A stretch of 33,654 bases of DNA from Candidatus Azobacteroides sp. Lineage in GTDB: Bacteria; Bacteroidota; Bacteroidia; Bacteroidales; WRGA01. Within the stretch, counting starts at the first letter, position 1; each line of letters starts with the position of its first letter. The stretch is taken from the NCBI GenBank assembly GCA_021201815.1, contig JAJQEC010000018.1, forward strand, positions 1 through 33,654. Direction: 5' to 3'. Of this stretch, positions 7,097 to 17,300 are shown one piece after another. The notes under the pieces are model-generated. The model saw nothing but the letters and a program-made list of their open reading frames with translations, ran no database searches and was not told the origin of the DNA. Both the position numbers and the translations under genes were made by a program.

Positions 7097-9565
7097 CTAG
7101 CTATCTTTCATAAACTCTATTATAAATCTATTTATTTCTTTAGAAACTACTTTTAACTGAAAAATAAGGTTATTCATTTCTTCTTTCCATTCATTGAGGC
7201 TCAATTGGTCTGATCCATTTTCTATTATTCTTAACCTGTCTGTAATTTCCTTATGTTCTAACATGGAAAAAGTAGGTAACATTTTATGCACGGTTTCAGA
7301 TGCAGGTTGTATTTTATTTTCCAATAAATAAGCTTCTAATAAAGATATATTCTTTTCGGTTTCTTCAGAAAAAGTTTTCAGAATAGAAACGGAAGAGATT
7401 TTATCATCCCCTGCAAAAGCAGTTAAAGAAGAAAAATTTAAATCGGATTCTGTTATTATTTCGACATGTAGTATTTCTTTAAATAGATCTAAGAGCTCCT
7501 GAGTAGTATAAGGTTTATTTAAAAAGCCACTGAACCCGGCATCTTTATAAAACTCCTTATTATTCTCCATATTTGCAGATAAAGCCACAACCGGTAACCT
7601 GTTCGTTTTTGGAATTCCTGATTTCCGGATCATTTCCAATAGCTTGTAGCCATCCACCTGAGGCATTTGTATATCCGTCAGGATAATATCAAATACTTCA
7701 TTATGAAGTAAATCCAGGATTTTTTCAGGGTAAGAACAGGTCGATACTTTTACATTCATTTGGATAAGTACTTCCTGTGTTAATGCCAATTGAACCGGGT
7801 CATCATCTACCAGTAAACAATGTATTGTGCCCTGTGAATGAATTTTTACTTTTTTATTCTTTGTTTCGGAAGTATCTTTTTCCGATATACTAACCGGTGC
7901 CATCCGCATAGGGAGAGTTACCTTAAATTCACTGCCCTTTCCGAATGTACTATCTACTGATAACTGACCTTTTAACAGACGGGTAAGCCGGAAAGCAATA
8001 GAAAGTCCGAGACCGAATCCTTCCACTTGTTCTGTACGCGACAATCGCTCGAATTCCGCAAATATTTTTTCTTTTTCATTATCTTTAATGCCAGGTCCTG
8101 TATCCATCACTGAAATATTCAGCCGATGCTCTTTTTCGTTTTTCTTTTCCACAGAAATATTTAAAGCCACCTGCCCTTTCTCCGTAAATTTAATGGCATT
8201 GGATAGTAAATTTCCGGTAATCTGCCGAACCAGAATGGGATCTAACAAATACAATAAGGAATAGTCCTCTTCAAAATTAAGGATACATTGCAATTCCTTT
8301 CTTTCCGCAATGGGATTGAAACCACTATGTATTTCCTGAAATAAAACCCTTAAATCTGTCGGAACGGCATGCACTTCCATACGGCCGGATTCTAACCGAT
8401 AAGAATCCAGCAGGTTATTGATCAAAGAAAGAATATGCTGAGCAGAAACTTTCATATTTTCCAGATAATATTTCTGCCTTTCATTCGGATTCAGACCTTC
8501 GAACAAATCAATATATCCTGTAATAGAAGAAAGAGGAGCACGTATATCATGACTCATCATCAGCATTAATTTCTCACGTGCCTGTAACAAATCCTCTGCA
8601 TACCGATTGGCTTTTTCCAGTTTCTGACGGTAATATCTGCTTTTTGAAATATCCCTTGTAATTACATAGAGAAAAAATATCATGATACCTATTACCAGAC
8701 TAATAACCCCTATAAGGATACGGGTGGTTTCACGAAGCAGTTCCTGTTTATTTACAGTACGGGCAAAAGAAGCATTCATTTCTTCCTCTTCCATATCCCT
8801 TAATAACTGATTAATTTTGGCAGTAATTACATTGTTATTCGTATTCAGATTCTTTACTTTTGATAAAACAAGATTATATGCTCCCTGTTGCTGGTAAGTT
8901 ACACTATCCTGAATATCTTTTAATACATTGGATATTTTTTCAGAAGGGTCAAAATATAACGTATCTGATAATACCTGTCGGCTTGATGTAACTACTACAT
9001 TCGTATCTCCGGAAGATGGAGCAAAGACATTTGCTAACCGCTGAAAGAAATTACGCTTTTTACCAGGCAAGAAAACGGTATCCTGCTGTATTTCTACTTC
9101 TTTTTCTAATTCTACTGTTACCGTATCCCGAATAGCAATTACACGATCGATATTGCGGGCATATAACCGTTCCGGGCTTGACTCATGAATAGCTTCGAGT
9201 AAACTTCTCGTGTTAATCCGTTTTCTTTCCAGAAGACTATTGATCGTATCTATTTTGAGCAGCTGAATGGAATCCGTCGTCAATACTTTCAAGGAATCCA
9301 TATTAAGACGGGCATTATTAAGTAACTGATTATAATTCCCATTGGCAGGAGTAAATAATTGCCCTAACGCTTCACTTTCATATACAAGAGAAAGTGTATT
9401 TGTAACAAGATAAATCCGTGTACGTGAAGTATGATCGGGTTCTTCTTCTTTTGCTACTTCTTTTGTAATGTCATATATATACATTACCGAAAAAATAGCA
9501 ACAATCACTATAAACAGATACCCTATAATAATTTTTAAAGTAGTATATCTATTTTTTTCTGTCAT
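7097..9565 (-). CDS. Hybrid sensor histidine kinase with receiver and HPt-like domain
   Basis: 822 residues. A membrane segment (about 11-30) and a second (about 283-302) bracket a periplasmic sensor of about 250 residues that I cannot assign to a known fold; it contains a long variable stretch around 150-205. Cytoplasmic order: HisKA with H339 in MMSHDIRAPLSS; HATPase with N456 (NLLSNAIKFT), DTGPGI at 488 and GFGLGLSI near 516; receiver (about 581-700) with DDD pocket, phosphoacceptor D631 (LTDIQMPQVDG), S663 and K684; and a C-terminal helical domain with H760 in TVHKMLPTF, which I read as a degenerate HPt. The full chain His-Asp-His is therefore on one protein and could pass phosphate to a separate regulator, most likely the sigma-54 regulator at 3939-5273. 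The stimulus is unknown. Confidence 0.93.
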   Translation of the reverse strand: MTEKNRYTTLKIIIGYLFIVIVAIFSVMYIYDITKEVAKEEEPDHTSRTRIYLVTNTLSLVYESEALGQLFTPANGNYNQLLNNARLNMDSLKVLTTDSIQLLKIDTINSLLERKRINTRSLLEAIHESSPERLYARNIDRVIAIRDTVTVELEKEVEIQQDTVFLPGKKRNFFQRLANVFAPSSGDTNVVVTSSRQVLSDTLYFDPSEKISNVLKDIQDSVTYQQQGAYNLVLSKVKNLNTNNNVITAKINQLLRDMEEEEMNASFARTVNKQELLRETTRILIGVISLVIGIMIFFLYVITRDISKSRYYRQKLEKANRYAEDLLQAREKLMLMMSHDIRAPLSSITGYIDLFEGLNPNERQKYYLENMKVSAQHILSLINNLLDSYRLESGRMEVHAVPTDLRVLFQEIHSGFNPIAERKELQCILNFEEDYSLLYLLDPILVRQITGNLLSNAIKFTEKGQVALNISVEKKNEKEHRLNISVMDTGPGIKDNEKEKIFAEFERLSRTEQVEGFGLGLSIAFRLTRLLKGQLSVDSTFGKGSEFKVTLPMRMAPVSISEKDTSETKNKKVKIHSQGTIHCLLVDDDPVQLALTQEVLIQMNVKVSTCSYPEKILDLLHNEVFDIILTDIQMPQVDGYKLLEMIRKSGIPKTNRLPVVALSANMENNKEFYKDAGFSGFLNKPYTTQELLDLFKEILHVEIITESDLNFSSLTAFAGDDKISSVSILKTFSEETEKNISLLEAYLLENKIQPASETVHKMLPTFSMLEHKEITDRLRIIENGSDQLSLNEWKEEMNNLIFQLKVVSKEINRFIIEFMKDS

Positions 9566-9632
9566 CCTTAATTATTTTAAACTTTCTGTAAGAGAAACTA
9601 TTTTATAAAAATAATTTCTCTTATTTCTATTA

Positions 9633-9640
9633 CAAAAATA
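9633..9640 (-). promoter_or_regulatory. Possible -7 element before the hybrid kinase
   Basis: TATTTTTG on the minus strand fits TAnnTTTG, about 68 bases before the ATG. The -33 region (TCTG at the expected spacing) is poor, so support is weak. Confidence 0.3.
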
Positions 9641-9714
9641 GAAGTTTTAAAAGAACGACAGAGTGATAATTAATTAAAAAAACGGAATTTGTTTTTTTAT
9701 ATGGAAAAAGGAAG

Positions 9715-10875
9715 TTATGGAATATTCAGTGTTTGTTTACTCAGCCGGATTTCTTCCTGATTACCGGTATGTTTTCCGGAAACATCGGATAATTTTACAG
9801 CGTAGAGATAGGGTTTATTTATATTTAATTTTACCTGTGCCAGTTTAATAACAATATTAAGAGGGTTGGCTCCCACATCATTAGTAAAATAGGTACCGAT
9901 GCCATAGGCATCATGAATCCGGCCATTCACATATTCTTTGATTTCTTTTACCCGTTCCAGATTCAGAGAATCGCTATATACAATTGTTTTTGATACAGGG
10001 TCAATTCTGTTTTCTTCATAAAACCGAATTGTTTTATCTGTAAAAGTTAACGGGTCTCCACTATCCCAGCGTACACCATCGAATAATTTTGCTTGTTTCA
10101 GATTAAAAGAATGGTAAAAAGAATCTGTAGTATAAGTGTCTGTTAAGGTAATTCCCAGACTTCCCTGATAAACATCGACCCAGGCTTCCAGCGCTTTCAT
10201 GTTGGCAGAACGATAGCCAAAAACAGCACCGTGGAACATAAACCATTCGTGTGGCATGGTACCGATAGGAGTTGTATTGTATTTCATGGCAAAATACACA
10301 TTACTGGTTCCTTTAAAGTATTCACCGGCATTTTCTTTAAAAGCCTTCATAACAGTATCATGGACATCAAAGGAAAATCTTCGCCGGGTTCCGAAATCAG
10401 AAAAATCAGCTTTTAAGTCATTCAATGCCCGCGCTTTTGCTATTGCTTTTTCTTTTGTCTCCTGCGGATGAATCCCCGTCATTTTAAAATATAATTCTGA
10501 CACCAAGGCTAACAAAGGAACCTCCCATAAAACAGTACGATACCAGTATCCTTCAATGGTTATTTTCAATTCTCCTTTTTTTTGTTCAATAAGCACTTCA
10601 GCAGGGTCATAACGATATCCCTCCAGAAAATCGATGAAAACAGGATCCAGATAATAACATTTGTCTTTAATGTATTCTTTCTCCTCTTTGCTCATCCTCA
10701 GGGTTGCCATGGCCTCGACTTCTTTTTTTAATTCTTCGGCAAACCCTTCCGGATAAGCTGCCATTCCACGATCCGTAAATTCATATTTTACATATGCCCA
10801 CGGATAAAGCCGTTGAATGGCAAGCATCACGGAATATTTATACAGGTCGTTATCGGTAAAGTGTTTTATGATCAT
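9715..10875 (-). CDS. pncB: Nicotinate phosphoribosyltransferase
   Basis: Converts nicotinate and PRPP to nicotinate mononucleotide in the Preiss-Handler branch of NAD salvage, with ATP hydrolysis. At 386 residues it is close to the usual length of about 400. Family signatures are FGTRRRFSF (about 161-169), SNVYFAMKYNTTPIGTMPHEWF, with H209 in the position of the phosphorylated histidine of the enterobacterial enzyme, the TDTYTTDSFY strand, and GIGTYFTND near the C terminus (phosphate binding). The start ATG overlaps the stop codon of the upstream msrBA gene by one base (TGATG), so the two are almost certainly co-transcribed and translationally coupled. Confidence 0.95.
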   Translation of the reverse strand: MIIKHFTDNDLYKYSVMLAIQRLYPWAYVKYEFTDRGMAAYPEGFAEELKKEVEAMATLRMSKEEKEYIKDKCYYLDPVFIDFLEGYRYDPAEVLIEQKKGELKITIEGYWYRTVLWEVPLLALVSELYFKMTGIHPQETKEKAIAKARALNDLKADFSDFGTRRRFSFDVHDTVMKAFKENAGEYFKGTSNVYFAMKYNTTPIGTMPHEWFMFHGAVFGYRSANMKALEAWVDVYQGSLGITLTDTYTTDSFYHSFNLKQAKLFDGVRWDSGDPLTFTDKTIRFYEENRIDPVSKTIVYSDSLNLERVKEIKEYVNGRIHDAYGIGTYFTNDVGANPLNIVIKLAQVKLNINKPYLYAVKLSDVSGKHTGNQEEIRLSKQTLNIP

Positions 10876-11816
10876 CAGTCAAATATCTTGGTATAAGTAT
10901 GACAGTAAGGAGTAGAACCTTTATGCTGATAATACTGTTGATGATAATCCTCTGCTTTCCAGAATGTAGTAGCCGGCTTTAACATGGTGGCCACTTTATA
11001 TCCTTTGTCTGTTAGAATTTTAATGTATTTTTCGGCAATTTCTTTTTCCTGTGCTGAGGAATAAAATATACAGGAAAGGTATTGAGGTCCGATATCCGGT
11101 CCCTGCCCATTTGTTTGTGTGAAATCATGCGTTTCAAAGAACAGCTTCACCAGATTTTCATAAGTAGTTTGTTTAGGATCATACACCACTTGGGTTGTTT
11201 CCAGATGTCCTGTTTTTTTCCCGGAAACCTGTTCATATGTCGGATTATCGACATGACCACCCATATAACCTACCGCAGTACTTTTTACACCTTTTGCCTT
11301 CATAAAATAATACTCGGTTCCCCAGAAACATCCGGAAGCGAAATAAGCTTTTTTGTCTCCGCTTTCATCGTCCGGAATAAATTTCATTGAAATAGAATTG
11401 ACACAATGGCGGGTGTTTTTATCAGTAAGCCTTTCTCCTTCAAACACGTGTCCTAAATGCGCACCGCAATTGGCGCAGATAATTTCGGTCCGTCTTCCGT
11501 CTGCATCCGGTACACGTTTTACAGCACCCGGAATTTCATCATCGAAGGATGGCCATCCACAATGGGAATCAAATTTATCTTCAGAACGGTATAAAGGTGC
11601 CCCACATCTTTTACATATATAAGTACCTGATTGTTTATTATTCAGGTATTCTCCCGTGTAAGGAGCTTCCGTTCCTTTATGCAGGATGACTCTTTCTTCT
11701 TCCGGAGTAAGTTTATTATATTCCATATCTGTATAATTTTTTGTTGGGTTTTCTGCTTTATTTGTACATGCAAAAACAAATAACATACTAAACAGAAAAC
11801 CAATATAAAACTTCAT
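10875..11816 (-). CDS. msrBA: Exported bifunctional methionine sulfoxide reductase MsrB-MsrA (lipoprotein)
   Basis: Repairs both the R and S forms of methionine sulfoxide. An in-frame ATG exists at 11843, but the one at 11816 is preferred because it starts a signal peptide with a lipobox ending at C17 (LFVFAC). With this start the protein is 313 residues. The MsrB domain comes first: zinc cysteines C68/C71 and C114/C117, and resolving-site motif RHCVNS with catalytic C138. The MsrA domain follows with GCFWG, catalytic C163, and a recycling cysteine near the end (TPYCHTY). Location is probably the periplasmic face of a membrane, guarding envelope proteins from oxidation. It is first in an operon with pncB. 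The B-then-A order and export fit Bacteroidetes homologues. Confidence 0.94.
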   Translation of the reverse strand: MKFYIGFLFSMLFVFACTNKAENPTKNYTDMEYNKLTPEEERVILHKGTEAPYTGEYLNNKQSGTYICKRCGAPLYRSEDKFDSHCGWPSFDDEIPGAVKRVPDADGRRTEIICANCGAHLGHVFEGERLTDKNTRHCVNSISMKFIPDDESGDKKAYFASGCFWGTEYYFMKAKGVKSTAVGYMGGHVDNPTYEQVSGKKTGHLETTQVVYDPKQTTYENLVKLFFETHDFTQTNGQGPDIGPQYLSCIFYSSAQEKEIAEKYIKILTDKGYKVATMLKPATTFWKAEDYHQQYYQHKGSTPYCHTYTKIFD

Positions 11817-11929
11817 ATTAAGGTCGTATTTAATATTCGACAAATTTTTCTACTCTATAAAAACAAAAGAAAATAACAATAAGTTTATAAGGAGATAAAA
11901 ATGTAAAATAAATTACAAAGTAATTAATA

Positions 11930-11966
11930 AAAAAGCCCCGGAAATCATTTTCTCCGAGGCTTTTTT
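11930..11966 (-). terminator. Terminator of rny
   Basis: On the minus strand AAAAAGCCTCGGA, a loop and TCCGGGGC are followed by TTTTTT: a G+C-rich stem with a good U run. It lies about 20 bases after the rny stop codon and before msrBA, so msrBA needs its own promoter. Confidence 0.85.
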
Positions 11967-11984
11967 CATTATATATTTTTTTAT

Positions 11985-13520
11985 TTATTTAGCATAACTT
12001 ACTGCACGGGTTTCCCGGATAACAGTAATTTTCACTTGTCCGGGATAAGTCATTTCATCCTGGATTTTCTTTGCAATTTCATTAGACAGTGCTTCCGTGT
12101 CTTTATCGTCGATTTTATCAGCTCCGACAATTACACGTAATTCCCGGCCAGCTTGTATAGCATATGTCTTTAATACCCCCGGATAGGAAAGAGCCAGTTG
12201 CTCCAGGTCATTCAATCTTTTGATATACGCCTCTACAATCTCACGACGGGCACCCGGGCGAGCTCCTGAAATGGCATCACACACCTGTACAATAGGAGCA
12301 ATAAGGCTGGTCATTTCTGTTTCATCGTGGTGAGCACCGATTGCATTACAGATATCCGGTTTCTCCTTATATTTTTCTGCCAGTTTCATACCCAGTAATG
12401 CGTGAGGTAACTCCGGTTCATCATCAGGCACTTTTCCTATATCGTGTAATAATCCGGCTCTTTTGGCTTTTTTCGGATTTAAGCCCAGTTCCGAAGCCAT
12501 CACAGCACATAGATTGGCTGTTTCCCTGGCATGTTGTAATAAATTTTGTCCATAAGAAGAACGATATTTCATTTTACCAACCAAACGAACCAGTTCCGGA
12601 TGCAATCCATGAACCCCTAAATCAATTACGGTTCGTTTTCCGGTTTCTACGATTTCATCTTCTACCTGTTTTCTTACTTTAGAAACGACTTCTTCGATTC
12701 TGGCCGGATGAATTCGTCCATCCGTTACTAATTGATGCAAAGCTAAACGGGCAATTTCTCTACGAACAGGATCAAATCCGGAAAGTACAATTGCTTCAGG
12801 AGTATCATCTACTATGATTTCAACTCCGGTAGCTGCTTCCAGAGCACGAATATTTCGTCCTTCACGACCGATCACACAACCTTTTATTTCATCGGATTCA
12901 ATATGGAAAACAGTGACAGAATTTTCAATTGCTGTTTCAGTAGCTACACGTTGAATTGTTTGAACAACGATTTTTTTAGCTTCCTTATTAGCAGTCATTT
13001 TTGCCTCGTCCATAATTTCATTAATGTAGGAGGCAGCCTGTGTCTTGGCTTCATCTTTCAATAATTCAACCAATCGTTCTTTTGCTTCCTCAGCAGAAAG
13101 ATTGGATATTATTTCCAGTTTTTCAATTTCTTCTTTATGTAACTTTTCTAATTCCTGCTTTTTTTTATCTACAATATCAAGTTGATTTTCCAGATTTTCT
13201 TTAATAGCATCAAATTCCGATTTCTTCCGTTGAACTTCTTCCTGCTTCTGGTTAAGCATAAGTTCCCGTTGTTTCATTTTCGCTTCTGCGGATTGTAATT
13301 TTGCATTCCTTAAAGTCACCTGCTTTTCTAAATCAGCTTTCAGATGCAGAAATTTCTCTTTTACTTCCAGCAGTTTATTTTTCTTAATGACTTCAGATTC
13401 CTTTTCCGCCTCTTCAATTATGCTTTTATAGCGGGCCTTGTAAAAGAACTTCAAAGATAGGAATGCAACAAGTGCCCCTATAAAAAAAGTTCCGGCTGCA
13501 GTTAAAATTATTTCGATCAT
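11985..13520 (-). CDS. rny: Ribonuclease Y
   Basis: A membrane-anchored endoribonuclease that starts mRNA decay. The 511 residues show an N-terminal membrane anchor (about 4-26), a long charged coiled coil (about 30-200), a KH RNA-binding domain with [15 protein letters not shown], and an HD domain with the metal ligands in [12 protein letters not shown] and GLLHDIGK plus IGAHHDE further on. The length matches the family (about 510-520). It is downstream of the zapA pair on the same strand, separated by a hairpin at about 13545-13588. Confidence 0.97.
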   Translation of the reverse strand: MIEIILTAAGTFFIGALVAFLSLKFFYKARYKSIIEEAEKESEVIKKNKLLEVKEKFLHLKADLEKQVTLRNAKLQSAEAKMKQRELMLNQKQEEVQRKKSEFDAIKENLENQLDIVDKKKQELEKLHKEEIEKLEIISNLSAEEAKERLVELLKDEAKTQAASYINEIMDEAKMTANKEAKKIVVQTIQRVATETAIENSVTVFHIESDEIKGCVIGREGRNIRALEAATGVEIIVDDTPEAIVLSGFDPVRREIARLALHQLVTDGRIHPARIEEVVSKVRKQVEDEIVETGKRTVIDLGVHGLHPELVRLVGKMKYRSSYGQNLLQHARETANLCAVMASELGLNPKKAKRAGLLHDIGKVPDDEPELPHALLGMKLAEKYKEKPDICNAIGAHHDETEMTSLIAPIVQVCDAISGARPGARREIVEAYIKRLNDLEQLALSYPGVLKTYAIQAGRELRVIVGADKIDDKDTEALSNEIAKKIQDEMTYPGQVKITVIRETRAVSYAK

Positions 13521-13544
13521 ATTTCAATATGTATTAAATATAAA

Positions 13545-13588
13545 ACAAAAAACACTACTTACCCATAAATACTATAGGCCAAGTAGTG
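13545..13588 (-). terminator. Terminator after zapA-like gene
   Basis: On the minus strand CACTACTT (13588-13581), a 20-base loop that can partly pair, then AAGTAGTG (13560-13553) and a TTTTTTG run. It may attenuate readthrough from zapA into rny. Confidence 0.7.
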
Positions 13589-13614
13589 CGGATAATATTG
13601 TGTATAATAATGAA

Positions 13615-13902
13615 TTACTCTTTTTCTAAAAACTTATCGATTTCTTCCGATAACTGAGAAATCTTCTCTACAAATGAATCATTCAATAAACCGTCCAATG
13701 CAAACTGAAAACCGGCCATTATATAAAAATCCTGTGTATACAGTCCTTCTACTTTTGAAAAACGAGATCTGTATTTGGCTACTTTGGCTCTTAATTTCTT
13801 CCGTGCATTCCGGTAATATTCTTCTTCTTCATTACTATCCTTAATAAATAAGGGATATTTCTTATTTTCAAATTCAACGCTAATTTTCCGAATGTTTTTC
13901 AT
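13615..13902 (-). CDS. zapA: ZapA-like cell division protein
   Basis: 95 residues with the ZapA layout: an N-terminal beta-strand region (ISVEFENKKYPLFI), then a long charged helix expected to form a coiled-coil dimer. ZapA binds FtsZ and bundles protofilaments at the Z ring. Bacteroidetes members diverge strongly from E. coli, so the call rests on size, layout and context. It starts 6 bases after the stop of the coiled-coil gene at 13909-14202, so the two form one unit. Confidence 0.75.
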   Translation of the reverse strand: MKNIRKISVEFENKKYPLFIKDSNEEEEYYRNARKKLRAKVAKYRSRFSKVEGLYTQDFYIMAGFQFALDGLLNDSFVEKISQLSEEIDKFLEKE

Positions 13903-13908
13903 TCTTCT

Positions 13909-14202
13909 TTATTGATTTAGTAAAGCGATGCATTTGTCTATTTCCCGCACTATGCCTGACAATCGTTTTTTCATTTTTTTTACTTCCTCATCATCTGTGG
14001 AAATAATTTTAGCTAACTTCAGATTGTCATATTTTGATGTTGCTTCCTGCACTAATTCCTTAGCTTCTTTTATTTCACCTTCCTTACGCGCGAGCATATC
14101 TTTCAAATCCTGATTTTCAGCTTTCAGTTTTTCATAGCGATTCATTAATAATCGCACTTTAAGCTCAAAATTCTTAAGTATTTTTTCATGCTCTTCGGTC
14201 AT
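13909..14202 (-). CDS. Coiled-coil protein paired with zapA
   Basis: The open frame reaches 14232, but the ATG at 14202 (MTEEHEKILKNFELK) is the more natural start and gives 97 residues. Almost the whole chain is charged heptad-like helix (about 5-65), with a break at ISTDDEE and a second helix to the end. There is no signal or membrane segment. Tight coupling to zapA suggests a divisome accessory role comparable to ZapB, but I see no sequence proof. It begins about 90 bases past the rpoBC terminator. Confidence 0.72.
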   Translation of the reverse strand: MTEEHEKILKNFELKVRLLMNRYEKLKAENQDLKDMLARKEGEIKEAKELVQEATSKYDNLKLAKIISTDDEEVKKMKKRLSGIVREIDKCIALLNQ

Positions 14203-14284
14203 ACTACACCAAAATTCTGGACGAAAATACAAAAAAAGATAAGAATAACATAATTTTAATTACAAATAAATTCGTTCAGATAAA

Positions 14285-14324
14285 AAGAAAGAGGATTGGA
14301 AAAGCGAATTCTCCAATCCTCTAA
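14285..14324 (-). terminator. Terminator of the rpoBC transcription unit
   Basis: AGAGGATTGGA (14322-14312 on the minus strand) and its complement (14300-14290) form an 11-bp perfect stem followed by TTTCTTTTTATC. It lies just after the rpoC stop codon. Confidence 0.85.
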
Positions 14325-14352
14325 GCATTTTGTATTTTAACTAAATATTCAG

Positions 14353-17300
14353 TTAATTTTCAATACTGAGTGATTTTCGTCCTAAATTTAATTTATCAAA
14401 ATCATCAGTTGCCCCTACGATCAGTTTATCAAATTCACGCTGACCGGTTCCTGCCGGAATAAGATGACCACAGATTACGTTTTCTTTCAGACCTTCTAAT
14501 CGGTCGATTTTACCGTTTATAGCCGCTTCGTTCAATACTTTTGTAGTTTCCTGGAAAGAGGCTGCAGACATAAAGCTACTTGTTTGTAAAGCGGCTCTTG
14601 TGATACCCTGTAATACCTGGTTAGAGGTAGCGGGTACAGCATCTCTTACTTCTACTAAACGTAAGTCACGACGTTTCAACATACTGTTTTCATCCCGAAG
14701 TTTACGTGGAGTAACAATTTGTCCTGGCTTCAAGATCTGGGAATCACCGGCATCCATTACCACTTTTTTACCCCAGATACGATCATTTTCTTCCATAAAT
14801 TCCAGTTTATCTACCAACTGTAATTCAAGGAAACGGGTATCACCCGGATCGACGATGCTTACTTTACGCATCATTTGACGTACAATCACTTCAAAATGTT
14901 TATCATTAATCTTCACCCCTTGCAAACGGTATACATCCTGTACTTCATCCACAATATATTCCTGTACTGCAGTAGGCCCTTTGATAGCCAGAATATCTGC
15001 AGGAGAAACCGCTCCGTCAGACAATGAGGTTCCGGCACGTACAAAGTCATTTTCCTGAACAAGGATTTGTTTAGAAAGAGGAACCAGATACTTCTTAACC
15101 TCTCCGGTTTTAGAAGTAATGATAATTTCTCTGTTACCACGTTTTACTTTTCCGAAAGTAACCTCCCCATCAATTTCCGCTACGACAGCAGGATTCGAAG
15201 GATTACGTGCTTCAAATAGTTCAGTAACACGAGGAAGACCTCCGGTAATATCTCCGGCTTTACCAACCGCACGAGGTATTTTTACCAAAACTTCTCCGAC
15301 TTTCACCTGAGCATTTTCATCTTTCATTAAGTGAGCGCCTACCGGCAGGTTATAAGATTTCAGCAAACCTCCGTTGGAAGCAACAATATGAATTGCCGGA
15401 ATTTTATTCCTGTCTTTAGATTCGATAATGATCTTTTCTCTTAATCCGGTTTGTTCGTCAGACTCAACTTTATAAGTTATATTTTCTTCTACACTTTCCA
15501 GTTCTACTTTTCCCGCAACTTCTGAGATAATTACAGCATTGAAAGGATCCCATTCACAGATTAGGTCGCCTTTTTTCACGGTACTTCCATTATCAAAGTA
15601 CAAGGTAGAACCATAAGGAATATTATGAGAAGTAAGAATAATTTTCGTATTCGGATCAATCACACGCATTTCAGCCAGACGTCCTACTACAATTTTCACG
15701 TCTTTTCCCGCATCATTTACTGCATCTACAGTTCTCAATTCATCAATTTCCAATACCCCGTCATAACGAGAGGTAATATTGAATTCAGTAGCTATATTAG
15801 ATGCAATACCCCCTACGTGGAAAGTACGCAATGTCAACTGTGTTCCCGGCTCTCCGATAGACTGAGCAGCAATTACACCCACTGCTTCTCCTTTCTGAAC
15901 CATTTTACCGGTTGCGAGGTTACGTCCATAACATTTTGCACAAACCCCTTTCTTGGATTCACAAGTCAATACGGATCTTATTTCTACCCATTCGATCGGA
16001 GAATCCTGTATTTTCTTCGCAACATCTTCTGTAATTTGTTCTCCGGAATTAATTAAAAATTCTCCGGTAAGAGGATGTTGTAAATCATGTACGGAAACAC
16101 GTCCAAGAATTCTTTCATAAAGGGAAACAACTACTTCTTCATTATTTTTCAGGTCAGTAGCAATCAATCCACGCAATGTACCGCAATCTTCTTCTGTAAT
16201 AATCACATCCTGGGATACATCCACGAGACGACGTGTAAGATATCCGGCATCTGCTGTTTTAAGCGCTGTATCCGCCAAACCTTTACGGGCACCGTGTGTA
16301 GAGATAAAGTACTCCAACACGGATAAACCTTCTTTAAAGTTGGAAAGAATCGGGTTTTCAATTGTTTGTCCACCTTCTGCACCGGATTTCTGAGGTTTAG
16401 CCATCAATCCACGCATGCCGGAAAGCTGACGAATCTGCTCTTTCGATCCACGGGCTCCGGAATCAAGCATCATAAAGACAGAGTTAAATCCTTGGTTATC
16501 TTCTGTCAATCTCTTCATTAAGATATCAGACAACCTGGAGTTGACATGTGTCCATGTATCAATAATCTGATTATAACGTTCATTATAAGTAATGAACCCC
16601 ATATTATAGTTATTCAGGATAGATTCTACTTCTGCGTCTCCTTCTTTTACTAAAATGTCTTTTTCCGCAGGAATAATTACATCTTCCAGGTTAAAAGACA
16701 ATCCGCCTTTGAATGCCATCTGATAACCAAGGTCTTTGATATCATCCAAAAACTGAGCGGTTCTGGCTACTCCACAAACGTTAATTACATTTCCGATGAT
16801 ATCTCGGAGGGATTTTTTGGAAAGAATTTCATTTATGTAACCGACTTCATAAGGAACAATTTCATTTACCATAACACGTCCGACAGAGGTTTCACGCATC
16901 ACGGTAACCATATTTCCGTTTTCATCCAGGTCTGTTACTAGTACTTTTACTAATGCATGAAGACTTACTTTCCCTTCGTTATAAGCAATCATAGCTTCTT
17001 CCGGACCATAAAATGTAAGTCCCTCACCTTTTACCCCCGGACGTATTTTTGTAATATAATACAATCCGAGTACCATGTCCTGAGAAGGCACAGTAATAGG
17101 CGCTCCATTGGCCGGATTAAGGATATTATGAGAAGCCAGCATTAACATCTGGGCTTCCAGAATCGCCTCATTTCCTAATGGAAGGTGTACCGCCATCTGG
17201 TCACCGTCAAAGTCCGCATTAAAAGCAGTACAAGAAAGGGGATGCAATTGAATTGCTTTTCCTTCGATCATTTTTGGCTGGAATGCCTGAATACCCAGTC

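Noticed and set aside
15625-16056. 143-codon plus-strand ORF antisense to rpoC
   Set aside because: Shadow frame of a highly conserved gene; composition (Ser, Phe, Tyr, Cys rich) is typical of antisense translation.
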